From an uncultured Lachnospiraceae bacterium (GTDB lineage: Bacteria > Bacillota > Clostridia > Lachnospirales > Lachnospiraceae), in assembly GCA_910588875.1 (NCBI GenBank), contig CAJURT010000060.1, forward strand, positions 1-17,328: a stretch of 17,328 nt of DNA, read 5' to 3'. Both the position numbers and the translations under genes were made by a program. Within the stretch, counting starts at the first letter, position 1, and every line of letters starts with the position of its first letter. Positions 1 to 7,309 of the stretch are shown here, piece after piece. The notes under the pieces were generated by a model. It ran no database searches, was not told the origin of the DNA, and was given only the letters and a program-made list of their open reading frames with translations.

Positions 1-130
1 GAGATCAAGAATTCCTAAAATTTCTGAATTTTGCTAAAAACGAAACGAAAATTCACAAACTCGCTCCGCTCAGACAGTGTGAATTTTCGTTTCAACGCAA
101 AACTCAGAAATTCAAGGACTTCTAAATCTC
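1..130. repeat. Long imperfect palindromic repeat element
   Basis: The inner arms 42-57 and 78-93 are perfect 16-bp inverted repeats (left arm GAAACGAAAATTCACA) around a 20-nt loop containing CTCGCTCCGCTC. Outer arms 1-34 and 97-130 continue the pairing with about 6 mismatches in 34. The whole block can fold as one ~130-nt hairpin and may continue left of the window. No protein is supported across it. It resembles the palindromic MITE/REP-like elements scattered in Clostridia genomes; that comparison is inference, since copies elsewhere cannot be checked here. Confidence 0.75.
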
Positions 131-342
131 TGCAAAGTCAAAATCCGCAGACCCTTTCCGATGGCTGCTCTCCCCGTTTCCCTGGCTGTGTTTCGCGATC
201 CCTTAACTTACTGACATTACCTGTGAACAGTAACTGCTGTAAAGGAATGAGAAAAAGCCGACAGTTTTGGATATTGCTGTCGGCTTGTTATCTATGGTAT
301 GATGGAAAAAGGCGAAAATATAGCAAAAAGGAGGGGATTGGC
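131..342. other. Intergenic region upstream of glycerate kinase
   Basis: With the palindrome this completes a 342-base stretch without a supportable gene. An open frame runs through it into the glycerate kinase, but its composition is unlike the kinase and the family starts at 343. A small dyad, ACAG-TAACTG-CTGT, lies near 229-242, followed by the hairpin at 255-286. A possible -10 hexamer TATGAT is at 298-303, but no convincing -35 sits at the right distance. The ribosome site AAAAGGAGGGG (327-337) precedes the ATG at 343. Confidence 0.5.
255..286. terminator. Hairpin, probable terminator of an upstream gene
   Basis: A perfect 10-bp stem, AAGCCGACAG (255-264) with CTGTCGGCTT (277-286), encloses a 12-nt loop. 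It is preceded by an A-run (252-256) and followed by GTTATCT, so the T-tract is weak. It most likely ends transcription arriving from left of the window. It could instead be a leader hairpin of the glycerate kinase mRNA, because the gene starts only 56 nt later. Confidence 0.5.
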
Positions 343-1506
343 ATGAGGTTTTTATTTGCTTCGGATTCGTTTAAGGGAACGATTACTTCGGAACAGAGCA
401 TCCGGCTGCTGACAGAGGCGGCCAATAAGGTTTTCCCGGGGTGTGAGACTGCGGGTGTGCCGGTAGCTGACGGCGGGGAAGGAACTGTGGAGGCGGTGGT
501 GGAGGCCACCAAAGGAAGCTGGCGCAGGCTGATGGTCCATGGGCCGCTTATGGAGGATGTGGAAGGCTTTTACGGGGTGTTTCACGGAGATTCCGCAGTG
601 ATTGAGATGGCGGCGGCCTCGGGGCTTCCCATGGTGCCGACGGAAAAGAGGAACCCGCTGCACACCACCACCTATGGCACGGGGGAACTGATTCGGGACG
701 CACTGGAACAGGGGCTTCGCAAGCTTTCCATTGCCATCGGGGGCAGTGCCACCAATGACGGCGGCATGGGGGCCATGCGCGCCCTGGGAATCCGTTTTCT
801 GGATGCGGAGGGGGAGGAACTGATGGGGTTTGGCTCGGATCTGGCAAAGGTGGCGGATATTGATGTCAGCGGCCTGAATCCCGCAGTAAAGGAGGCACAG
901 ATTACGGTCATGTGTGATGTGACCAATCCTCTGACAGGGCCGGATGGGGCAACCTATACCTTTGGAAAGCAGAAGGGGGGCACGCCGGAGATCCTGGATG
1001 AACTGGAAGCGGGGATGAAGAATTATGCGGCTGTAATGCGGGACAGGCTGGGGATTGATGTGGAGCATCAACCGGGGGCCGGGGCAGCCGGAGGCCTGGG
1101 TGCGGCGCTGTGCGGATTTTTACATGCCACATTAAAATCCGGCATTGATACGGTGCTGGATTTGATCGGCTTTGACGGGCTTTTGGAGGGCACGGATTTG
1201 GTGGTTACCGGGGAGGGGCGCATCGACTGGCAGTCAGCCTTCGGAAAGGTGCCCAGCGGCATCGGCCAGCGCTGTAAGGCGAAGGGGATTCCGGCAGTGG
1301 CACTGGTGGGCGGCATGGGCCAGGAGGCGGAAAGGATTTTTGAGTTTGGCATTGAAAGCATTTTGCCCACCATTAACGGAGCCATGGACATCGAGGAGGC
1401 CTGCGACCGGGCGGAGGAATTGTATGCGGATGCGGCAGAGCGGATGTTCCGGATGATCCGGGTCGGCATGGAGATCAAAGACCGGGAGGCATCTTTGAGA
1501 GGATAA
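343..1506 (+). CDS. garK: Glycerate kinase (GarK/GlxK family, glycerate 2-kinase)
   Basis: This gene encodes a 387-aa cytoplasmic kinase that phosphorylates D-glycerate with ATP, giving 2-phosphoglycerate in the GarK branch of the family. That is the last step of galactarate/glucarate breakdown. Family motifs visible are DSFKG near residue 8, PVADGGEGT (40-48), IEMAAASGL (88-95), IGGSATNDGG (132-141), CDVTNPL, PGAGAAGGLGAAL and VTGEGRID. The length matches E. coli GarK (about 380 aa). ATG 343 is chosen because AAAAGGAGGGG stands just upstream and the family N-terminus begins here; the in-frame extension back to 31 is rejected. The AEC permease follows after 6 nt, so the two are probably co-transcribed. 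The garD and gudD genes in the window favour an aldarate role over a glyoxylate or serine role. Confidence 0.93.
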   Translation: MRFLFASDSFKGTITSEQSIRLLTEAANKVFPGCETAGVPVADGGEGTVEAVVEATKGSWRRLMVHGPLMEDVEGFYGVFHGDSAVIEMAAASGLPMVPTEKRNPLHTTTYGTGELIRDALEQGLRKLSIAIGGSATNDGGMGAMRALGIRFLDAEGEELMGFGSDLAKVADIDVSGLNPAVKEAQITVMCDVTNPLTGPDGATYTFGKQKGGTPEILDELEAGMKNYAAVMRDRLGIDVEHQPGAGAAGGLGAALCGFLHATLKSGIDTVLDLIGFDGLLEGTDLVVTGEGRIDWQSAFGKVPSGIGQRCKAKGIPAVALVGGMGQEAERIFEFGIESILPTINGAMDIEEACDRAEELYADAAERMFRMIRVGMEIKDREASLRG

Positions 1507-1512
1507 AGGGCG

Positions 1513-2421
1513 ATGGAGATTTCAGGATTGTTGAATTTGCAGGGGGAAATGTTTCTTTTGCTGGTTGCCGGGGCGATGCTTAGAAAGAAGGGGATCCTGC
1601 CACCGGCGGCAAAGGATATCCTGACGGATTTAATTCTTTACCTTGTCCTTCCCTGCAACATTATCCATTCCTTTCGCATGGAACTTGACCTGGGAGTACT
1701 CAAAAGCGTGCTGGTTCTGATTGTGGTGGCAGTGATGATTCAGGTGCTGTGTATGGTTTTGAGCCGAATTCTCTATAACAGGGAGGAGACGGGGCGGAAA
1801 AAGGTTTTCCAGTATGCCACTCTGGTATCCAATGCAGGATTTATGGGGAATCCCATTGCAGAGGGGGTGTTCGGCGCCCAGGGGCTGATGTATGCGTCCA
1901 TTTATCTGGTGCCTCAGCGCATCGTCATGTGGACGGCGGGGATTGCCTGCTTTACGGAGAGCGGCAGCCCGCGGGAGGTGATCAAAAAGGTGGCAACCCA
2001 TCCCTGTATCGTGTCCGTGTATATCGGGCTGGCGCTGATGATCGGCCAGCTTCCGCTTCCGGAATTTCTGGGGATGACAATCAAGGCGGTGGGAGGGTGC
2101 ACAACCGCCCTTTCCATGCTGCTGATCGGTACGATCTTTGCGGATTTGGATTTGAGCGGAATGGTCAGTATGCCGGTGCTGCGGTTTACTTTGGTGCGGC
2201 TGGTTGTGATCCCCGGCATCGCCTATCTGGGATGCCGCCTTTGCGGGGTGGACCGGCTGGTTACCGGAGTGTCGGTGCTTTTGGCCGGGATATCGGCGGG
2301 AAGCACCACGGCAATCCTGGCCAATAAGTATCAGGGGGATGTGGAGTTTGCCACCAAGTGCGTGGTCTTTTCCACGCTGATGACCCTGGTGACGGTGCCC
2401 TTGTGGTGCCTGGTGCAGTGA
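1513..2421 (+). CDS. AEC (auxin efflux carrier) family permease
   Basis: This is a 302-aa integral membrane protein with about ten hydrophobic segments covering nearly its full length, as is typical for the AEC family (about 300-320 aa). Recognisable family regions include the N-terminal GAMLRKKGILPPAAKDIL and the conserved central stretch NAGFMGNPIAEGVFG, whose glycines and proline mark the family. Bacterial members include malate/malonate-type carboxylate carriers, but the substrate cannot be read from sequence. The gene starts 6 nt after garK with GAGAGG upstream. Co-transcription with glycerate kinase suggests a small hydroxyacid or dicarboxylate such as glycerate; that is inference. A 143-nt gap separates it from the next gene. 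Confidence 0.85.
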   Translation: MEISGLLNLQGEMFLLLVAGAMLRKKGILPPAAKDILTDLILYLVLPCNIIHSFRMELDLGVLKSVLVLIVVAVMIQVLCMVLSRILYNREETGRKKVFQYATLVSNAGFMGNPIAEGVFGAQGLMYASIYLVPQRIVMWTAGIACFTESGSPREVIKKVATHPCIVSVYIGLALMIGQLPLPEFLGMTIKAVGGCTTALSMLLIGTIFADLDLSGMVSMPVLRFTLVRLVVIPGIAYLGCRLCGVDRLVTGVSVLLAGISAGSTTAILANKYQGDVEFATKCVVFSTLMTLVTVPLWCLVQ

Positions 2422-2564
2422 ACCGGAGGGAATTGGTCCCCACCCCGGGCGAAGGGAAGCGAAAATCGAAAGGCACCGAGAGCCTTCCTTTAAGAAGCAG
2501 GTACAGGGGGCATGACATCATGGGGAGCTTTCGAGAACGCTCAAGAAAAGAAACGGAGGAGAAT

Positions 2565-2984
2565 ATGGAGTATAAACAATTTGGAAATCATTATGTGATG
2601 CGGGTGGATCCGGGGGAGGAGATCCTGGAAAAGATCGAAGAACTGTGCCGCAAAGAGGAGATTCGTCTGGGTTCTGCCGTGGGCCTGGGGGCATCCAACC
2701 GGGCGGTTGTGGGTCTTTTTGATACGGTCAATAAGGTCTATAAAAAGAAAGAACTGACCGGTCCCATGGAGATCACGTCCCTGGTGGGGAATATCTCCAC
2801 CAAGGACGGGGAAACTTATCTTCATTTCCATGTGAACCTGTGTGATGAGGAGATGCGGATCTTTGGCGGCCATATGAATGCCTGTTATGTGTCGGCCACG
2901 GCGGAGATCACGGTGACGAAGCTGGAGGGAACCGTGGAACGGCGGATGGACGAGGAGATCGGACTGAACCTGTACCGGTTTTAA
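2565..2984 (+). CDS. PCC/PPC-domain (DUF296) protein
   Basis: This is a 139-aa single-domain protein of the 'plants and prokaryotes conserved' (DUF296) family. The expected small alpha/beta fold is suggested by the N-terminal region YVMRVDPGEEILEKIEELC, by GSAVGLGASNRAVVGLFD, and by the histidine set H87, H89 (LHFHV) and H103 (FGGHMNA) that binds metal in family structures. Plant homologues carry AT-hook DNA-binding segments; this one does not, and the role of stand-alone bacterial forms is unclear. ATG 2565 has the strong site GGAGGA (2555-2560), so the in-frame extension back to 2358 is rejected. It lies 143 nt after the AEC gene on the same strand and converges on the ATPase gene with a 12-nt gap. 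Its link to aldarate metabolism is unproven. Confidence 0.85.
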   Translation: MEYKQFGNHYVMRVDPGEEILEKIEELCRKEEIRLGSAVGLGASNRAVVGLFDTVNKVYKKKELTGPMEITSLVGNISTKDGETYLHFHVNLCDEEMRIFGGHMNACYVSATAEITVTKLEGTVERRMDEEIGLNLYRF

Positions 2985-2996
2985 GGCGGATAAGGG

Positions 2997-4283
2997 TCAG
3001 CTTTCCAAAGCATATAAAGGCAGATCGATCAGTCCGTCACCTTTTTGGTAATCGGCCATAGAGGTCCGCAGGGACAGCTTCGGTTGGTATTTTTCTCTGT
3101 AGGTTTTCAGACTTTTGGCTTTCAGATTGACCTGGGCTTTTACTTCCAGCGGGATCACATTTTCTCCATTGTCAAGAAGAAAATCGATCTCACAGGAGCC
3201 GCGGTCATTGGTGTAATAGTAAATCGTTAAATCCGGCTGTGTAACGAGTTGCTGGAGGACATACTGTTCGGTTAATGCGCCCTTGAATTCGGTAAACAGA
3301 TCCTTGCCGTCCAGCAAGGTCTGTTGCCGCAGGCCGGCCATACATCCTAACAGTCCCACATCCACAAGGAAAAGCTTGAATGCCTTCAGATCTTCATAGG
3401 CTTTTAGTGGAAGCCTGGGAGCAGTCACCCGGCTGACCTTGTGAATGAGCCCGCAGTCAGACAGCCAGAGGATAGCTGCTTCATAATCCTTGGCCCGGCT
3501 GCCTTCTCTGATCAGGCCATAGACAAACTTTTTGTTTTCTTTGGCCAGCTGGGAGGGAATGCTGTTCCAGACCATACGGATTCTGGGGACAATCTCATGA
3601 GGAGCATGCTTGGAAAAATCCTGCTCATAGGCATCAAGAATCTGGTGCTGCACATTACGGACTTCATGGAAATCCCTGTTTTCGGAAAAGTGAAAGACGG
3701 CTTCCGGCATTCCGCCTACAAAATAATAGAACTTCAGCATATCCATGTAGGTATTCTTAAAGGCTTTGATCATAGAGAAATCTTTGTTTTGAAGCAGTTC
3801 GGCATATGGTCCCTGTCCCAGAGCCATCAGAAATTCCTGATAGGAAAGAGGGTACAGCTTTAGAAAATCTGTTTTTCCTACCGGAAAAGAGGTGCCTTGG
3901 TGAAGCGCGATTCCAAGGAGAGAACCGGCACAGATGATATGGTATTGAGGTGCATCCTCGCAAAAATACTTCAGGCTGGAAAGGGCTCTTGGAACCTCCT
4001 GGACTTCATCGAAAATGATGAGGGTGTCCGAGGGAAGGATTTTTTTGCCGGAATACAGTTCCAGGCCAAGAATCAGGCGTTGTGGGTTTAAGTCAGAGGA
4101 AAAAAGTTCTGACATTCTGGAGTTGGAATCAAAATTAATGTAAATATAATCTTGATAGGCCTTCTGCCCGAACTCTTTCATCAGCCATGTCTTCCCTACC
4201 TGGCGGGCACCTTGGATGATCAGCGGTTTGCGGTATTTATCTTCCTTCCACTGATAAAGCTTTTGGATGGCATTTCGGTACAT
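2997..4283 (-). CDS. DUF4143-type AAA ATPase with PD-(D/E)XK-like C-terminus
   Basis: The 428-aa protein begins with an AAA_14-type ATPase domain: Walker A GARQVGKTW (residues 25-33) and Walker B LIIFDEVQ (88-95). It ends with a DUF4143 domain that has the nuclease-like motif EIDFLL...IPLEVK (D367, E380, K382). Proteins of this architecture are common, patchily distributed accessory genes with no firm role; they are often annotated only as 'ATP-binding protein'. The start at 4283 has AAAGGAG upstream. The hydrophobic in-frame extension to 4385 lies in AT-rich DNA without a better ribosome site. The gene is clearly more AT-rich than the metabolic genes around it, which suggests acquisition by transfer. 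It sits convergent to the DUF296 gene and shows no functional tie to the aldarate locus. Confidence 0.88.
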   Translation of the reverse strand: MYRNAIQKLYQWKEDKYRKPLIIQGARQVGKTWLMKEFGQKAYQDYIYINFDSNSRMSELFSSDLNPQRLILGLELYSGKKILPSDTLIIFDEVQEVPRALSSLKYFCEDAPQYHIICAGSLLGIALHQGTSFPVGKTDFLKLYPLSYQEFLMALGQGPYAELLQNKDFSMIKAFKNTYMDMLKFYYFVGGMPEAVFHFSENRDFHEVRNVQHQILDAYEQDFSKHAPHEIVPRIRMVWNSIPSQLAKENKKFVYGLIREGSRAKDYEAAILWLSDCGLIHKVSRVTAPRLPLKAYEDLKAFKLFLVDVGLLGCMAGLRQQTLLDGKDLFTEFKGALTEQYVLQQLVTQPDLTIYYYTNDRGSCEIDFLLDNGENVIPLEVKAQVNLKAKSLKTYREKYQPKLSLRTSMADYQKGDGLIDLPLYALES

Positions 4284-4527
4284 TCTATTTGCTCCTTTTT
4301 CTTCTATTATAGAACCAGGTTTCAAAAATTTCAAGGAAAATATGAAGAATATAACAAAAAAATCAACGAATAATAGATAACACATTCATTTTTTACAACG
4401 AAACAAGACGGTAATTTCAGAAAAGCAATTTTCAAATGCGCTCGAATGTTATTTCATTTAGCTATGAGAATATCTCCCCTCTTTTTCCACGGCGTACCTA
4501 CGCTAAAAATCAACGAAATGACATTGA
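4284..4527. other. AT-rich intergenic region with degenerate inverted repeats
   Basis: This 244-nt stretch separates the ATPase start from the stop of the first LysR gene; both genes are on the minus strand. Arms 4445-4459 and 4511-4525 are inverted repeats (12 of 15 matching; AATGTTATTT against AAATGACATT), with a small perfect palindrome GCGTACCTACGC inside. The sequence CAACGAA recurs three times. No terminator with a T-run is evident for the LysR gene. It may be the remnant of a palindromic element plus the ATPase promoter. Confidence 0.4.
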
Positions 4528-5475
4528 TTACCCAGGCATTTCTTCCCCTTCCGCATTCCAGTAAGCAGATGCCAGTTCAATAAAGTACCGGGCGGCCTTG
4601 GGAAGATAGGTGCCTTTCCGGTAGGAGGCCACAATATCCCAGGTGGGATGGGAAGTGAGGGAAAAGCAGGCAAGGCTTTTGTCCGGCTTCTGAAGATAGT
4701 GGGCGGGAATCAGGCCGCAGCAGAGGCGGCCGCGGATCATAGTCAGGATGGTGGCATTGCTGGCAGTCTCAAAGAGCACATTGGGGGTAAATCCGGCCTG
4801 GGCAAACAGTTCATCCACCAGCTGGCGGATAGTGGATTCCCTGTACATAAGGACAAAGGGCTCGTATTGCAGCTGGCGGATATCCAGTTCCGGAAAAACC
4901 GGCTGCCGGGCGCCTTTTTTGCGTCTGGGGGTGGGGAAGCCTTCGCAGACCGGATGTCCCTTTGGGACGATAAGGAAGATTTCCTCTGTGGCCAGCAGCA
5001 GATATTCGTCGTCGGTGCGGTGTTCGTCGCAGAGGGTCTGAAAGCCCAGATCCAGTTCGCCCCGGGCAATGAGTGTCTGCTGTTTGCGGACACTCAGTTC
5101 GGAGGGCTCCACAATGATGTCGGGATATTTCTGGTGGAACCGGGGATATACGTAGGAGAACATGGTGGTGCCCCGGCCCGGGGTGAAGGCCAGGGAGAGG
5201 GTTCCTTTCTGTCTGGCAGCCAGATCGCCCAGACGTTTGTAGGTTTCCTGTTTGATTTGCAGCATTTTTCTGGCGTTTTCCAGGTAGATTTCCCCGGCCT
5301 GGGTGGGGCGCCAGTCGGTGCGGGAGCGGTGAAAAAGAGGAAGGCCCAGTTCCCGCTCTAAGCGCAGCAGCTGTTGGTTGAGGGCGGGCTGGGTCAGATG
5401 CAGCTTCTCGGCAGCCCGGGTAATGTTGTTTTCTTCCGCTATCTTCAAGAGATATTCGATTTGTCTGGTATCCAT
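4528..5475 (-). CDS. LysR-family transcriptional regulator, divergent from garD
   Basis: This is a 315-aa LysR-type regulator. The N-terminal winged helix-turn-helix covers about residues 2-61 (DTRQIEYLLKIAEENNITRA, then LTQPALNQQLLRLERELG). A linker helix and the periplasmic-binding-protein-like effector domain (about 90-300) follow. The start at 5475 is set by AGGAGG 7 nt upstream and by the family N-terminus; the in-frame extension to 5547 is unlikely. It is divergent from garD across a 274-nt control region, the classic LysR layout, so garD is its probable target and an aldarate or a pathway intermediate its probable inducer (inference). It is a close paralogue of the regulator at 7310-8266: their HTH regions are nearly colinear and share RAAxKLxLTQxALNQQL. 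Confidence 0.92.
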   Translation of the reverse strand: MDTRQIEYLLKIAEENNITRAAEKLHLTQPALNQQLLRLERELGLPLFHRSRTDWRPTQAGEIYLENARKMLQIKQETYKRLGDLAARQKGTLSLAFTPGRGTTMFSYVYPRFHQKYPDIIVEPSELSVRKQQTLIARGELDLGFQTLCDEHRTDDEYLLLATEEIFLIVPKGHPVCEGFPTPRRKKGARQPVFPELDIRQLQYEPFVLMYRESTIRQLVDELFAQAGFTPNVLFETASNATILTMIRGRLCCGLIPAHYLQKPDKSLACFSLTSHPTWDIVASYRKGTYLPKAARYFIELASAYWNAEGEEMPG

Positions 5476-5561
5476 GGGAGTCCTCCTGTTCAGCCCGTGT
5501 ATAAAAGTGAAAGGTTCCTGCCTGTCCTTGTTTATTGAGGGTATCATAATAAGATCGGAAA

Positions 5562-5574
5562 CACAATATTTGTG
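5562..5574. promoter_or_regulatory. Candidate operator between LysR gene and garD
   Basis: CACAATATTTGTG is a perfect 5-bp-arm dyad around TAT, in the AT-rich centre of the divergent region. LysR regulators usually bind such interrupted dyads upstream of the divergent target. Its position, about 51 nt upstream of the proposed garD -35, fits an activator recognition site. No binding data or second copy supports it. Confidence 0.35.
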
Positions 5575-5624
5575 CCAGGGAAAGTTCTCTAAAATATAGT
5601 TTGAGATATCTAATTTTTATCAAT

Positions 5625-5653
5625 TTTACATTTCGGGAGGCAACAGGTAAAAT
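5625..5653 (+). promoter_or_regulatory. Candidate sigma-A promoter of garD
   Basis: TTTACA (5625-5630), a 17-nt spacer and TAAAAT (5648-5653) give a good vegetative promoter match. It would start transcription near 5660 and leave a ~90-nt leader before the garD ATG at 5750. The garD ribosome site is GAGGAGGAG (about 5736-5745). Confidence 0.5.
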
Positions 5654-5749
5654 ATAGAAAAAGGAACAAATCAGGCAGGTCGGCCGGGCAGAGACTGAGG
5701 CAGAATGGGAGGGGCATTCCGGCAAATACCATGCCAGAGGAGGAGAAGG

Positions 5750-7270
5750 ATGGCGAAACGGAGATATGTCAGGATCAAGGAACAGGACAATGTGGTAGTG
5801 GTCGTGCAGGATACGCCGAAGGGGACAGAGATCATGGAAGGGCTTGTGGCAAACCAGGACATCCCCCAGGCCCACAAGGTGGCTCTTGTGGATATTCCGG
5901 CGGGAGGGGAGATTATCCGCTACGGGGTGGTTTTAGGCTATGCGATTCATGCGATCAAAAAGGGAGACTGGATTAATGAGCATATGCTGGAACTGCCGGA
6001 GAGTCCGTCTGTGGAGGACATGGAATATGGCACGAACCTGGTGCCCTTTGAGGAATTGCCGCTGCCGACCCGCACTACCTGGATGGGGTACAAAAATGCA
6101 GAAGGTCCGGCAGGGACAAGGAATCTTCTGGGCATCGTGACCACGGTTCAGTGTGCGGCAGGGGTGCTGAAGGTGGCGGTGGAACGGATTAAAAAGGAAC
6201 TGCTTCCCAGGTATCCCAATGTGGACGGGGTGGTGGCAGTGACCCATCCCTATGGCTGCGGGGTGGCCATCAATGCGCCCATGGCGTACATCCCTATCCG
6301 TGCCATCACCAATGTGATCCGCCATCCCAATTTTGGCGGGGAGATCATGGTGGTAGGGCTGGGCTGCGAGAAGCTGACCTATGACCGGGTGCTTCCGCCT
6401 GAGGATATCTGTCCGGAGAATGTGCTGACCTTGCAGGATTATGCAGGGCATGATGCCATGATGAACGCGATTATGGAGATGGCAGAGAAAAAGCTTCAGA
6501 GGCTGAATCAGAGAACCAGACAGGAACTTCCCTTAAGCGAACTGCTGGTGGGAATGCAGTGCGGCGGCAGCGATGCTTTTTCCGGCGTGTCGGCCAATCC
6601 CAGCGCAGGCTATGCGGCGGATATGCTGGTGCGGGGCGGCGGGACGGTGATGTTTTCGGAAGTGACAGAAGTCAGGGACGGGGTACATATGCTGGCTGCC
6701 AGATGCGCCGATGCCCACACCCGCGACCGTCTGGCGGAAGAGATGAAATGGTATGATGATTACCTGGCTCAGGGCGGGGTGGGGCGCGATGCCAATCCCA
6801 CACCGGGCAATAAAAAGGGGGGCCTGGCCAATATCGTGGAAAAGGCCATGGGAAGTATTGCCAAGAGCGGCACCAGCCCGATTGTGGAGGTGCTTTCCCC
6901 GGCGGAAAAGCCAACAAAGCACGGCCTGATCTATGGGGCGACGCCGGCCAGCGATATTGTCTGCGGCCCCAGCCAGGTGGCCAGCGGCATTGGTTTGCAG
7001 GTGTTTATGACCGGGAGGGGGACACCTTACGGTCTGGACATCAGCCCGGTGATCAAGGTATGCAGCCGCAATGAGATGAAGGAACACTGGTTTGACCTGA
7101 TCGATATCTCAGCCGGGGATGTGGCTACCGGGGAAAAGACGATTGCAGAGGTGGGGACGGAGATCTTTGAGTTCATCCTGGCGGTGGCCAGCGGCGAGGC
7201 AGAACCCTACAGTGATCAGCATGGGTTCCACAATGACATGTGTATCTTTAATCCTGCGCCGATCACCTGA
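5750..7270 (+). CDS. garD: Galactarate dehydratase GarD
   Basis: This gene encodes a 506-aa member of the UxaA/GarD dehydratase family. The enzyme removes water from galactarate (meso) to give 5-keto-4-deoxyglucarate in the cytoplasm. An N-terminal SAF-like segment (about 1-90, with HKVALVDIPAGGEIIRYG) precedes the catalytic part. That part has YGCGVAINAP (168-177), GLGCEK (203-208), MQCGGSDAFSGVSANP (from 269), GNKKGGLANIVEKAMGSIAKSG, and the very end FNPAPIT. These blocks match E. coli GarD (523 aa) closely along the whole length, and favour galactarate over altronate (UxaA) or sulfolactate enzymes. ATG 5750 follows GAGGAGGAG; the in-frame start at 5705 lacks a good ribosome site. It is divergent from one LysR gene and convergent, 39 nt apart, with another. 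A 21-bp tandem duplication covers its stop codon. Confidence 0.93.
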   Translation: MAKRRYVRIKEQDNVVVVVQDTPKGTEIMEGLVANQDIPQAHKVALVDIPAGGEIIRYGVVLGYAIHAIKKGDWINEHMLELPESPSVEDMEYGTNLVPFEELPLPTRTTWMGYKNAEGPAGTRNLLGIVTTVQCAAGVLKVAVERIKKELLPRYPNVDGVVAVTHPYGCGVAINAPMAYIPIRAITNVIRHPNFGGEIMVVGLGCEKLTYDRVLPPEDICPENVLTLQDYAGHDAMMNAIMEMAEKKLQRLNQRTRQELPLSELLVGMQCGGSDAFSGVSANPSAGYAADMLVRGGGTVMFSEVTEVRDGVHMLAARCADAHTRDRLAEEMKWYDDYLAQGGVGRDANPTPGNKKGGLANIVEKAMGSIAKSGTSPIVEVLSPAEKPTKHGLIYGATPASDIVCGPSQVASGIGLQVFMTGRGTPYGLDISPVIKVCSRNEMKEHWFDLIDISAGDVATGEKTIAEVGTEIFEFILAVASGEAEPYSDQHGFHNDMCIFNPAPIT

Positions 7271-7301
7271 TGCGAAAAAACGATCACCTGATGCGAAAAA
7301 A
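7260..7301. repeat. 21-bp direct tandem duplication over the garD stop codon
   Basis: Two identical, abutting 21-bp copies (7260-7280 and 7281-7301) contain GATCACCTGATGCG followed by an A-run. The first copy holds the last garD codons and its TGA; the second is an untranslated replica in the short gap before the convergent LysR gene ends. It looks like a replication-slippage product. Confidence 0.85.
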
Positions 7302-7309
7302 GGGTTTCA

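Noticed and set aside
31..342. In-frame N-terminal extension of the glycerate kinase (104 residues)
   Set aside because: It runs through a palindromic repeat and a hairpin, has no ribosome site, and the kinase family N-terminus with a strong ribosome site begins at 343.
352..1071. Minus-strand open frame of 239 codons
   Set aside because: It lies wholly antisense to the glycerate kinase, and its His/Pro/Arg-rich translation matches no family; it is a shadow of a GC-rich gene.
2358..2564. N-terminal extension of the DUF296 protein
   Set aside because: It overlaps the AEC gene end and an intergenic region; GGAGGA before ATG 2565 and the family length favour the short form.
4284..4385. Hydrophobic N-terminal extension of the DUF4143 ATPase resembling a signal segment
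   Set aside because: Translation of AT-rich leader DNA gives spurious Phe/Ile-rich residues; the ribosome site and family start support 4283.
4811..5875. Minus-strand open frame of 354 codons spanning the LysR gene and garD leader
   Set aside because: It is out of frame with the clear LysR protein and covers the divergent promoter region; it has no domain.
5750..7270. Altronate dehydratase (UxaA) as the identity of this gene
   Set aside because: Full-length similarity to GarD, including the FNPAPIT C-terminus and the linked gudD, favours galactarate; no uronate genes (uxaB, uxaC) are present.
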